Source: Taudactylus pleione (lineage: Eukaryota; Chordata; Amphibia; Anura; Myobatrachidae). From it: a stretch of DNA of 64,000 bases. The DNA is taken from positions 310,001-374,000 of the forward strand of contig JAUIMM010001994.1 of NCBI GenBank assembly GCA_031769625.1. Direction: 5' to 3'. A model generated the notes under the pieces. The model did no database searches and was not told the DNA's origin. It saw only the letters and a program-made list of their open reading frames with translations. A program made the translations under genes and the position numbers. How positions within the stretch are numbered: the first letter of the stretch is position 1; every line of letters starts with the position of its first letter. This document shows, piece after piece, positions 1 through 10,886 of the stretch.

Positions 1-246
1 AATGTCTCTCTATGTGAGGTAGCTGCTTGTGTCTGATAAGTACCAAATCAGAAGCGCAGCCCCCAAGCTTTGAGACATAAGAGAGCCTGAAGACCCTGAA
101 TCTAAGGTGCACCCTGGTGCTCTGTGATGATGGGTCTTTGGCTTTTGTGGGTTAAAGAGAAATGGTGCTTATTTGCACAGCATGCTTTTACACTCTCCTG
201 GGTGACTGGAGCATACATCTATGGCTTCTGTAAAAAATAGAAATAA

Positions 247-250
<4 letters not shown>

Positions 251-291
<41 letters not shown>
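251..291. repeat. First microsatellite, (TG)n(TA)n, variable in every unit
   Basis: In unit 1 (TA)18 follows a short TG run. Across the array the TA part ranges from 10 repeats (unit 15) to 36 (unit 9, with one interruption), and the TG part has either of two lengths. It is one of only two length-variable sites of any size in the unit. It creates frames of alternating Tyr and Ile that are not genes. Confidence 0.95.
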
Positions 292-293
<2 letters not shown>

Positions 294-358
294 ACCTGTG
301 ATTTTCTTGAGGTTGTGGTTATGCACTACAGCGCTGTCTAGAACTAAGGCTTCCCTGT

Positions 359-463
359 ATTGGATCATGGTAGATTTTTCCACAGTACCAATCAAAACCT
401 ATTGGCTGCAGCAGTACAGCTTCATGCCATTAGGCCTGAAGTGACCTATGGGAGTGCTCCAAT
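359..463. promoter_or_regulatory. Cluster of four CCAAT boxes in each unit
   Basis: ATTGG 359-363, CCAAT 388-392, ATTGG 401-405 and CCAAT 459-463. The middle pair forms an 18-bp inverted arrangement. CCAAT boxes are the NF-Y site and often mark vertebrate promoters. A TATAAAT lies about 240 bp further on (706-712), too far for a standard layout. The promoter role is only a possibility. Confidence 0.25.
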
Positions 464-632
464 CATTCAAGAAACTGCAAAAATGCACTGGGCACAGGAG
501 CCTCATTTCTCCCCATCAAGTCAGAACCATGAAGCCCATCTTTGACATCCATGGCACCAAAAGGCTCCTTAGAATACAAGGGTCTGCAGGCTCCCATCCA
601 ACACTAGGCTTGGGAACAAACTCCAACTTTGT

Positions 633-638
633 TACATC
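633..638 (+). other. Empty LINE target site (reference unit)
   Basis: TTTGTTACATCACATAC spans the point where both LINE copies lie in units 7 and 19. TACAT is 633-637. The 18 uninterrupted units keep this sequence. On the minus strand the nick would fall in or next to TGATGTAAC. Confidence 0.75.
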
Positions 639-1666
639 ACATACAAAAGTAGCCATGTAACATGTGGAAGAAAGGAACAGAAATCATAAATACCATTAGG
701 GGTAGTATAAATCATATGCCATTACAATTAATGAGACCATTTATTTAAAAAAAATGGCTCCAGGGATCAAGGGTGCTCATGGGTCCCACTAGTATTGGTG
801 AAGGGGGACCTGAAGATTCATTTTTTTCCCCTCAATGGGGGCCATTTTGCTCTGAGGGGATGGGGAGAAATGAGGCCTATGCCCCCAGTGCTTGTTCTAC
901 AATCACATGTCAATACAACCTGCTGCTGCACTCACCTGTTTGCACTTTTGCATTTATAAACACTTCATATGATTCATTAAACAACTGATAAGAAGAGGAA
1001 TGATCTTTTGGTGTTGCATTGTGTCTCCATGTCTTGTCTCCATTTATCTGCCTCTATTCAGGCCTAATTCTGGGACTAAAGTCAAAGTCCCTGTAAAGTG
1101 GATGTATTTGCGGAGGATTGGCTAATTAAATAATGAATATATTTTATTGTTGTGTTATGATTATCCAACCCCTATGACACTTCTGCAATGCCATTTGGAA
1201 ATTGTTTATCAGGTCTCCTGTTTTTACTTTTTCACACCATTGCAGGGGCAACCACATGGATACAACTGTTGGAGGCATGAATTGCTCTCCTTTACTTCCA
1301 ACAACTTGGATATTTGTTACATTTCTATATTGAGGCAAAATATGCTAGAGTAGTTCACATTTACTATTCAGAAAATTTCTGTCATTTTTTTGAAAATATA
1401 TTTTAGGTGTGTAATGCTTGAATTTTCCTAATTGTTTGACTTTGGACTAGCTGGAGGCATTCATTTTCTCCATTTGCAAGAACAAGCAGTGATATGATGC
1501 ATCTCGAGGTCTTTGTCTCCCTCAAGTGGGCTTCTTCAAGGAAGTGCAATGGTTATAAGCAGCAGTAGATTGTGACATCATAGAAGAATGTTGTTATATT
1601 GGCAGAATCTGCTAGCTGACTGTTTACATTCTAATGCGCCATGATGACTGCATGGCAGCCACTCCT

Positions 1667-1733
1667 GAACATTCTGTGGACAGTATGAACATTCCGTAGA
1701 CTCCTGAACATTCCGTAAACACTGTTAACATTC
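1667..1733. repeat. Four 20-bp internal repeats with GAACATTC cores
   Basis: GAACATTC occurs at 1667-1674, 1687-1694 and 1706-1713, and TAACATTC at 1726-1733, at steps of 20, 19 and 20 bp. GAACATTC fits two head-to-head heat-shock pentamers (GAAnnTTC). ACATTCC, in three of the four, fits the TEAD core. Every unit has the cluster. It may be an ancient short tandem duplication or a bound site; binding is not shown by sequence. Confidence 0.6.
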
Positions 1734-2397
1734 CAATTAAGGTTCTAGACTGTCTGATTAACTGCCGAGACAAGACATGAAGAAAGAAAGGCTGCCAGTT
1801 GGTTTGTGGATCTGGCAGAGGCTTGCAGGAGGCAGTGCATTCACAAATCATGCACCCAGAGAGAAAGAGAGGGAGGGAAAGAAGTCTGCATATGTTAAAT
1901 TGATAACATAGAGATGAATTGAAAAAAAAGTAATAATTCCAAGGCTCTAAATGACATTGAAATCCTCTGCTCTCTTTTGGTAACATTAAATCAAAGAAAT
2001 TAAAGTATAGATTAAAAAGGAGAAGGAAAGCATGGGGGAAAATTGAACCAGGCCAAATGAAAAAACATATATAGGAGAAAAGGACACAAATACAGGGGTG
2101 CATCTGCTGTTTGGTTTGGAGTTGCAGTGCTGTCTCCTAGATTCCATGCTCCTAATTTCCTGCTGCAGTTTCTAACTACCAGCCCAAGCTCTGACCCAGT
2201 GAGCTGACCATACTTGAGAACAAAGCATAAATAATCTTTTTATAAACCACTTTATATCAAGTACCATTATAAATCAATGTATATGTGTTTACATTTATAA
2301 TACTTACCATATGCTAAGCATCATATATTTAATCTTTTAAAGTCAACTAAGTGGGCAAACAGTGCAAATATTACTTCATTTACACTTAAAATGTACC

Positions 2398-2439
2398 AGC
2401 TGCAACATAATTTGAATATATGCAAAATATTTTGCAGCT
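2398..2439. other. Nested palindrome in AT-rich third of unit
   Basis: AGCTGCAA (2398-2405) and TTGCAGCT (2432-2439) are inverted arms. The right arm overlaps the perfect 16-bp palindrome TGCAAAATATTTTGCA (2421-2436), so two alternative hairpins compete. Present in every unit. Nearby ATGCTAAGCAT (2311-2321) is a further small palindrome. Confidence 0.6.
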
Positions 2440-2547
2440 AAACTTTATGCTTATCAATGAAGTAATGTGTGCGCTATCTATCTGCTTAGTTAACATTTAA
2501 GCATTGAATTACTGGTGATTAGCATATGATAAGTACTGCAAATTCTA

Positions 2548-2562
2548 ATATATATATATATA
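2548..2562. repeat. Second AT microsatellite, near unit end
   Basis: 15 bp in unit 1, and 15-39 bp across the array. All units with a B right end from 12 to 17 have exactly 15 bp, while the B units 4 and 5 have 25 and 21. The tract therefore tracks local ancestry inside the array. Confidence 0.9.
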
Positions 2563-2651
2563 CATGTATTTATTTTTTATTTAAAAAATTGCTCTCCCTA
2601 ATTGTAATAGTATATGATTTAAACTACCCATTGTGTTCATCAGCAATTCTC

Positions 2652-2897
2652 AATGTCTCTCTATGTGAGGTAGCTGCTTGTGTCTGATAAGTACCAAATC
2701 AGAAGCGCAGCCCCCAAGCTTTGAGACATAAGAGAGCCTGAAGACCCTGAATCTAAGGTGCACCCTGGTGCTCTGTGATGATGGGTCTTTGGCTTTTGTG
2801 GGTTAAAGAGAAATGGTGCTTATTTGCACAGCATGCTTTTACACTCTCCTGGGTGACTGGAGCATACATCTATGGCTTCTGTAAAAAATAGAAATAA

Positions 2898-2938
<41 letters not shown>

Positions 2939-5302
2939 ACCTGTGATTTTCTTGAGGTTGTGGTTATGCACTACAGCGCTGTCTAGAACTAAGGCTTCCC
3001 TGTATTGGATCATGGTAGATTTTTCCACAGTACCAATCAAAACCTATTGGCTGCAGCAGTACAGCTTCATGCCATTAGGCCTGAAGTGACCTATGGGAGT
3101 GCTCCAATCATTCAAGAAACTGCAAAAATGCACTGGGCACAGGAGCCTCATTTCTCCCCATCAAGTCAGAACCATGAAGCCCATCTTTGACATCCATGGC
3201 ACCAAAAGGCTCCTTAGAATACAAGGGTCTGCAGGCTCCCATCCAACACTAGGCTTGGGAACAAACTCCAACTTTGTTACATCACATACAAAAGTAGCCA
3301 TGTAACATGTGGAAGAAAGGAACAGAAATCATAAATACCATTAGGGGTAGTATAAATCATATGCCATTACAATTAATGAGACCATTTATTTAAAAAAAAT
3401 GGCTCCAGGGATCAAGGGTGCTCATGGGTCCCACTAGTATTGGTGAAGGGGGACCTGAAGATTCATTTTTTTCCCCTCAATGGGGGCCATTTTGCTCTGA
3501 GGGGATGGGGAGAAATGAGGCCTATGCCCCCAGTGCTTGTTCTACAATCACATGTCAATACAACCTGCTGCTGCACTCACCTGTTTGCACTTTTGCATTT
3601 ATAAACACTTCATATGATTCATTAAACAACTGATAAGAAGAGGAATGATCTTTTGGTGTTGCATTGTGTCTCCATGTCTTGTCTCCATTTATCTGCCTCT
3701 ATTCAGGCCTAATTCTGGGACTAAAGTCAAAGTCCCTGTAAAGTGGATGTATTTGCGGAGGATTGGCTAATTAAATAATGAATATATTTTATTGTTGTGT
3801 TATGATTATCCAACCCCTATGACACTTCTGCAATGCCATTTGGAAATTGTTTATCAGGTCTCCTGTTTTTACTTTTTCACACCATTGCAGGGGCAACCAC
3901 ATGGATACAACTGTTGGAGGCATGAATTGCTCTCCTTTACTTCCAACAACTTGGATATTTGTTACATTTCTATATTGAGGCAAAATATGCTAGAGTAGTT
4001 CACATTTACTATTCAGAAAATTTCTGTCATTTTTTTGAAAATATATTTTAGGTGTGTAATGCTTGAATTTTCCTAATTGTTTGACTTTGGACTAGCTGGA
4101 GGCATTCATTTTCTCCATTTGCAAGAACAAGCAGTGATATGATGCATCTCGAGGTCTTTGTCTCCCTCAAGTGGGCTTCTTCAAGGAAGTGCAATGGTTA
4201 TAAGCAGCAGTAGATTGTGACATCATAGAAGAATGTTGTTATATTGGCAGAATCTGCTAGCTGACTGTTTACATTCTAATGCGCCATGATGACTGCATGG
4301 CAGCCACTCCTGAACATTCTGTGGACAGTATGAACATTCCGTAGACTCCTGAACATTCCGTAAACACTGTTAACATTCCAATTAAGGTTCTAGACTGTCT
4401 GATTAACTGCCGAGACAAGACATGAAGAAAGAAAGGCTGCCAGTTGGTTTGTGGATCTGGCAGAGGCTTGCAGGAGGCAGTGCATTCACAAATCATGCAC
4501 CCAGAGAGAAAGAGAGGGAGGGAAAGAAGTCTGCATATGTTAAATTGATAACATAGAGATGAATTGAAAAAAAAGTAATAATTCCAAGGCTCTAAATGAC
4601 ATTGAAATCCTCTGCTCTCTTTTGGTAACATTAAATCAAAGAAATTAAAGTATAGATTAAAAAGGAGAAGGAAAGCATGGGGGAAAATTGAACCAGGCCA
4701 AATGAAAAAACATATATAGGAGAAAAGGACACAAATACAGGGGTGCATCTGCTGTTTGGTTTGGAGTTGCAGTGCTGTCTCCTAGATTCCATGCTCCTAA
4801 TTTCCTGCTGCAGTTTCTAACTACCAGCCCAAGCTCTGACCCAGTGAGCTGACCATACTTGAGAACAAAGCATAAATAATCTTTTTATAAACCACTTTAT
4901 ATCAAGTACCATTATAAATCAATGTATATGTGTTTACATTTATAATACTTACCATATGCTAAGCATCATATATTTAATCTTTTAAAGTCAACTAAGTGGG
5001 CAAACAGTGCAAATATTACTTCATTTACACTTAAAATGTACCAGCTGCAACATAATTTGAATATATGCAAAATATTTTGCAGCTAAACTTTATGCTTATC
5101 AATGAAGTAATGTGTGCGCTATCTATCTGCTTAGTTAACATTTAAGCATTGAATTACTGGTGATTAGCATATGATAAGTACTGCAAATTCTAATATATAT
5201 ATATATATATATACATGTATTTATTTTTTATTTAAAAAATTGCTCTCCCTAATTGTAATAGTATATGATTTAAACTACCCATTGTGTTCATCAGCAATTC
5301 TC
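2652..5302 (+). repeat. Satellite unit 2 (haplotype A)
   Basis: Length 2651 bp. First microsatellite (TA)15 at 2907-2936; second AT run 5193-5213 (21 bp). It shares AATGAGACC and CCTAATTG with unit 1 and differs from it essentially only in microsatellite lengths. Confidence 0.95.
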
Positions 5303-5551
5303 AATGTCTCTCTATGTGAGGTAGCTGCTTGTGTCTGATAAGTACCAAATCAGAAGCGCAGCCCCCAAGCTTTGAGACATAAGAGAGCCTGAAGACCCTG
5401 AATCTAAGGTGCACCCTGGTGCTCTGTGATGATGGGTCTTTGGCTTTTGTGGGTTAAAGAGAAATGGTGCTTATTTGCACAGCATGCTTTTACACTCTCC
5501 TGGGTGACTGGAGCATACATCTATGGCTTCTGTAAAAAATAGAAATAAATA

Positions 5552-5593
<42 letters not shown>

Positions 5594-7847
5594 ACCTGTG
5601 ATTTTCTTGAGGTTGTGGTTATGCACTACAGCGCTGTCTAGAACTAAGGCTTCCCTGTATTGGATCATGGTAGATTTTTCCACAGTACCAATCAAAACCT
5701 ATTGGCTGCAGCAGTACAGCTTCATGCCATTAGGCCTGAAGTGACCTATGGGAGTGCTCCAATCATTCAAGAAACTGCAAAAATGCACTGGGCACAGGAG
5801 CCTCATTTCTCCCCATCAAGTCAGAACCATGAAGCCCATCTTTGACATCCATGGCACCAAAAGGCTCCTTAGAATACAAGGGTCTGCAGGCTCCCATCCA
5901 ACACTAGGCTTGGGAACAAACTCCAACTTTGTTACATCACATACAAAAGTAGCCATGTAACATGTGGAAGAAAGGAACAGAAATCATAAATACCATTAGG
6001 GGTAGTATAAATCATATGCCATTACAATTAAGGAGACCATTTATTTAAAAAAAATGGCTCCAGGGATCAAGGGTGCTCATGGGTCCCACTAGTATTGGTG
6101 AAGGGGGACCTGAAGATTCATTTTTTTCCCCTCAATGGGGGCCATTTTGCTCTGAGGGGATGGGGAGAAATGAGGCCTATGCCCCCAGTGCTTGTTCTAC
6201 AATCACATGTCAATACAACCTGCTGCTGCACTCACCTGTTTGCACTTTTGCATTTATAAACACTTCATATGATTCATTAAACAACTGATAAGAAGAGGAA
6301 TGATCTTTTGGTGTTGCATTGTGTCTCCATGTCTTGTCTCCATTTATCTGCCTCTATTCAGGCCTAATTCTGGGACTAAAGTCAAAGTCCCTGTAAAGTG
6401 GATGTATTTGCGGAGGATTGGCTAATTAAATAATGAATATATTTTATTGTTGTGTTATGATTATCCAACCCCTATGACACTTCTGCAATGCCATTTGGAA
6501 ATTGTTTATCAGGTCTCCTGTTTTTACTTTTTCACACCATTGCAGGGGCAACCACATGGATACAACTGTTGGAGGCATGAATTGCTCTCCTTTACTTCCA
6601 ACAACTTGGATATTTGTTACATTTCTATATTGAGGCAAAATATGCTAGAGTAGTTCACATTTACTATTCAGAAAATTTCTGTCATTTTTTTGAAAATATA
6701 TTTTAGGTGTGTAATGCTTGAATTTTCCTAATTGTTTGACTTTGGACTAGCTGGAGGCATTCATTTTCTCCATTTGCAAGAACAAGCAGTGATATGATGC
6801 ATCTCGAGGTCTTTGTCTCCCTCAAGTGGGCTTCTTCAAGGAAGTGCAATGGTTATAAGCAGCAGTAGATTGTGACATCATAGAAGAATGTTGTTATATT
6901 GGCAGAATCTGCTAGCTGACTGTTTACATTCTAATGCGCCATGATGACTGCATGGCAGCCACTCCTGAACATTCTGTGGACAGTATGAACATTCCGTAGA
7001 CTCCTGAACATTCCGTAAACACTGTTAACATTCCAATTAAGGTTCTAGACTGTCTGATTAACTGCCGAGACAAGACATGAAGAAAGAAAGGCTGCCAGTT
7101 GGTTTGTGGATCTGGCAGAGGCTTGCAGGAGGCAGTGCATTCACAAATCATGCACCCAGAGAGAAAGAGAGGGAGGGAAAGAAGTCTGCATATGTTAAAT
7201 TGATAACATAGAGATGAATTGAAAAAAAAGTAATAATTCCAAGGCTCTAAATGACATTGAAATCCTCTGCTCTCTTTTGGTAACATTAAATCAAAGAAAT
7301 TAAAGTATAGATTAAAAAGGAGAAGGAAAGCATGGGGGAAAATTGAACCAGGCCAAATGAAAAAACATATATAGGAGAAAAGGACACAAATACAGGGGTG
7401 CATCTGCTGTTTGGTTTGGAGTTGCAGTGCTGTCTCCTAGATTCCATGCTCCTAATTTCCTGCTGCAGTTTCTAACTACCAGCCCAAGCTCTGACCCAGT
7501 GAGCTGACCATACTTGAGAACAAAGCATAAATAATCTTTTTATAAACCACTTTATATCAAGTACCATTATAAATCAATGTATATGTGTTTACATTTATAA
7601 TACTTACCATATGCTAAGCATCATATATTTAATCTTTTAAAGTCAACTAAGTGGGCAAACAGTGCAAATATTACTTCATTTACACTTAAAATGTACCAGC
7701 TGCAACATAATTTGAATATATGCAAAATATTTTGCAGCTAAACTTTATGCTTATCAATGAAGTAATGTGTGCGCTATCTATCTGCTTAGTTAACATTTAA
7801 GCATTGAATTACTGGTGATTAGCATATGATAAGTACTGCAAATTCTA

Positions 7848-7879
<32 letters not shown>

Positions 7880-7961
7880 TTATTTTTTATTTAAAAAATT
7901 GCTCTCCCTAATTGTAATAGTATATGATTTAAACTACCCATTGTGTTCATCAGCAATTCTC
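5303..7961 (+). repeat. Satellite unit 3 (haplotype A)
   Basis: Length 2659 bp. First microsatellite has one extra TG step and (TA)16 at 5560-5591; second AT run 7848-7872 (25 bp). It carries AAGGAGACC instead of the AATGAGACC of units 1 and 2, while keeping CCTAATTG and GGACTAGC. Confidence 0.95.
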
Positions 7962-8207
7962 AATGTCTCTCTATGTGAGGTAGCTGCTTGTGTCTGATAA
8001 GTACCAAATCAGAAGCGCAGCCCCCAAGCTTTGAGACATAAGAGAGCCTGAAGACCCTGAATCTAAGGTGCACCCTGGTGCTCTGTGATGATGGGTCTTT
8101 GGCTTTTGTGGGTTAAAGAGAAATGGTGCTTATTTGCACAGCATGCTTTTACACTCTCCTGGGTGACTGGAGCATACATCTATGGCTTCTGTAAAAAATA
8201 GAAATAA

Positions 8208-8238
<31 letters not shown>

Positions 8239-10495
8239 GGACCTGTGATTTTCTTGAGGTTGTGGTTATGCACTACAGCGCTGTCTAGAACTAAGGCTTC
8301 CCTGTATTGGATCATGGTAGATTTTTCCACAGTACCAATCAAAACCTATTGGCTGCAGCAGTACAGCTTCATGCCATTAGGCCTGAAGTGACCTATGGGA
8401 GTGCTCCAATCATTCAAGAAACTGCAAAAATGCACTGGGCACAGGAGCCTCATTTCTCCCCATCAAGTCAGAACCATGAAGCCCATCTTTGACATCCATG
8501 GCACCAAAAGGCTCCTTAGAATACAAGGGTCTGCAGGCTCCCATCCAACACTAGGCTTGGGAACAAACTCCAACTTTGTTACATCACATACAAAAGTAGC
8601 CATGTAACATGTGGAAGAAAGGAACAGAAATCATAAATACCATTAGGGGTAGTATAAATCATATGCCATTACAATTAAGGAGACCATTTATTTAAAAAAA
8701 AATGGCTCCAGGGATCAAGGGTGCTCATGGGTCCCATTAGTATTGGTGAAGGGGGACCTGAAGATTCATTTTTTTCCCCTCAATGGGGGCCATTTTGCTC
8801 TGAGGGGATGGGGAGAAATGAGGCCTATACCCCCAGTGCTTGTTCTACAATCACATGTCAATACAACCTGCTGCTGCACTCACCTGTTTGCACTTTTGCA
8901 TTTATAAACACTTCATATGATTCATTAAACAACTGATAAGAAGAGGAATGATCTTTTGGTGTTGCATTGTGTCTCCATGTCTTGTCTCCATTTATCTGCC
9001 TCTATTCAGGCCTAATTCTGGGACTAAAGTCAAAGTCCCTGTAAAGTGGATGTATTTGCGGAGGATTGGCTAATTAAATAATGAATATATTTTATTGTTG
9101 TGTTATGATTATCCAACCCCTATGACACTTCTGCAATGCCATTTGGAAATTGTTTATCAGGTCTCCTGTTTTTACTTTTTCGCACCATTGCAGGGGCAAC
9201 CACATGGATACAACTGTTGGATGCATGAATTGCTCTCCTTTACTTCCAACAACTTGGATATTTGTTACATTTCTATATTGAGGCAAAATATGCTAGAGTA
9301 GTTCACATTTACTATTCAGAAAATTTCTGTCATTTTTTTGAAAATATATTTTAGGTGTGTAATGCTTGAATTTTCCTAATTGTTTGACTTTGGACCAGCT
9401 GGAGGCATTCATTTTCTCCATTTGCAAGAACAAGCAGTGATATGATGCATCTCGAGGTCTTTGTCTCCCTCAAGTGGGCTTCTTCAAGGAAGTGCAATGG
9501 TTATAAGCAGCAGTAGATTGTGACATCATAGAAGAATGTTGTTATATTGGCAGAATCTGCTAGCTGACTGTTTACATTCTAATGCGCCATGATGACTGCA
9601 TGGCAGCCACTCCTGAACATTCTGTGGACAGTATGAACATTCCGTAGACTCCTGAACATTCCGTAAACACTGTTAACATTCCAATTAAGGTTCTAGACTG
9701 TCTGATTAACTGCCGAGACAAGACATGAAGAAAGAAAGGCTGCCAGTTGGTTTGTGGATCTGGCAGAGGCTTGCAGGAGGCAGTGCATTCACAAATCATG
9801 CACCCAGAGAGAAAGAGAGGGAGGGAAAGAAGTCTGCATATGTTAAATTGATAACATAGAGATGAATTGAAAAAAAAGTAATAATTCCAAGGCTCTAAAT
9901 GACATTGAAATCCTCTGCTCTCTTTTGGTAACATTAAATCAAAGAAATTAAAGTATAGATTAAAAAGGAGAAGGAAAGCATGGGGGAAAATTGAACCAGG
10001 CCAAATGAAAAAACATATATAGGAGAAAAGGACACAAATACAGGGGTGCATCTGCTGTTTGGTTTGGAGTTGCAGTGCTGTCTCCTAGATTCCATGCTCC
10101 TAATTTCCTGCTGCAGTTTCTAACTACCAGCCCAAGCTCTGACCCAGTGAGCTGACCATACTTGAGAACAAAGCATAAATAATCTTTTTATAAACCACTT
10201 TATATCAAGTACCATTATAAATCAATGTATATGTGTTTACATTTATAATACTTACCATATGCTAAGCATCATATATTTAATCTTTTAAAGTCAACTAAGT
10301 GGGCAAACAGTGCAAATATTACTTCATTTACACTTAAAATGTACCAGCTGCAACATAATTTGAATATATGCAAAATATTTTGCAGCTAAACTTTATGCTT
10401 ATCAATGAAGTAATGTGTGCGCTATCTATCTGCTTAGTTAACATTTAAGCATTGAATTACTGGTGATTAGCATATGATAAGTACTGCAAATTCTA

Positions 10496-10527
<32 letters not shown>

Positions 10528-10609
10528 TTATTTTTTATTTAAAAAATTGCTCTCCCTAATTGTAATAGTATATGATTTAAACTACCCATTGTGTTCATCA
10601 GCAATTCTC
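7962..10609 (+). repeat. Satellite unit 4 (haplotype B)
   Basis: Length 2648 bp. It is the first B unit: nine A instead of eight before TGGCTCC, CATTAGT, ATACCCC, TTCGCACC, GGATGCAT and GGACCAGC. It keeps CGTAGACTCC. First microsatellite (TA)11 at 8217-8238; second AT run 10496-10520 (25 bp). Confidence 0.95.
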
Positions 10610-10855
10610 AATGTCTCTCTATGTGAGGTAGCTGCTTGTGTCTGATAAGTACCAAATCAGAAGCGCAGCCCCCAAGCTTTGAGACATAAGAGAGCCTGAA
10701 GACCCTGAATCTAAGGTGCACCCTGGTGCTCTGTGATGATGGGTCTTTGGCTTTTGTGGGTTAAAGAGAAATGGTGCTTATTTGCACAGCATGCTTTTAC
10801 ACTCTCCTGGGTGACTGGAGCATACATCTATGGCTTCTGTAAAAAATAGAAATAA

Positions 10856-10886
<31 letters not shown>

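Larger units (their letters stand above)
1..2651 (+). repeat. Satellite unit 1 (haplotype A), used as reference
   Basis: Length 2651 bp. Landmarks: first microsatellite (TA)18 at 256-291; CCAAT cluster 359-463; empty LINE target site around 633-638; TATAAAT 706-712; pyrimidine tract and AG at 1244-1245; 20-bp internal repeats 1667-1733; AT-rich last third from about 2220; palindrome 2421-2436; second AT run 2548-2562. Haplotype A markers: CACTAGT, ATGCCCC, TTCACACC, GGAGGCAT and GGACTAGC. It also carries AATGAGACC and CCTAATTG. No convincing gene is seen. Confidence 0.95.

Noticed and set aside
241..256. Poly(A) signal AATAAA followed by a TG-rich run
   Set aside because: The TG run begins only a few bases after AATAAA, closer than a normal downstream element, and no transcript is known to end here.
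253..444. Small frames starting in alternating Tyr-Ile, in every unit
   Set aside because: They come from translating the TA microsatellite and change length with it.
773..988. 60-71-codon plus-strand and 64-codon minus-strand frames repeated in each unit
   Set aside because: Short and without recognisable domains. One of them (the frame at 773) is frameshifted in unit 11 without consequence for the unit.
1..2651. rDNA, 5S, snRNA, tRNA or histone gene repeat, or CENP-B box
   Set aside because: No recognisable RNA gene, pol III box pair or histone frame was found in the unit. GATCAAGGG near 776 only partly fits a B box. No CGGG, as required by the CENP-B box, occurs in the unit.
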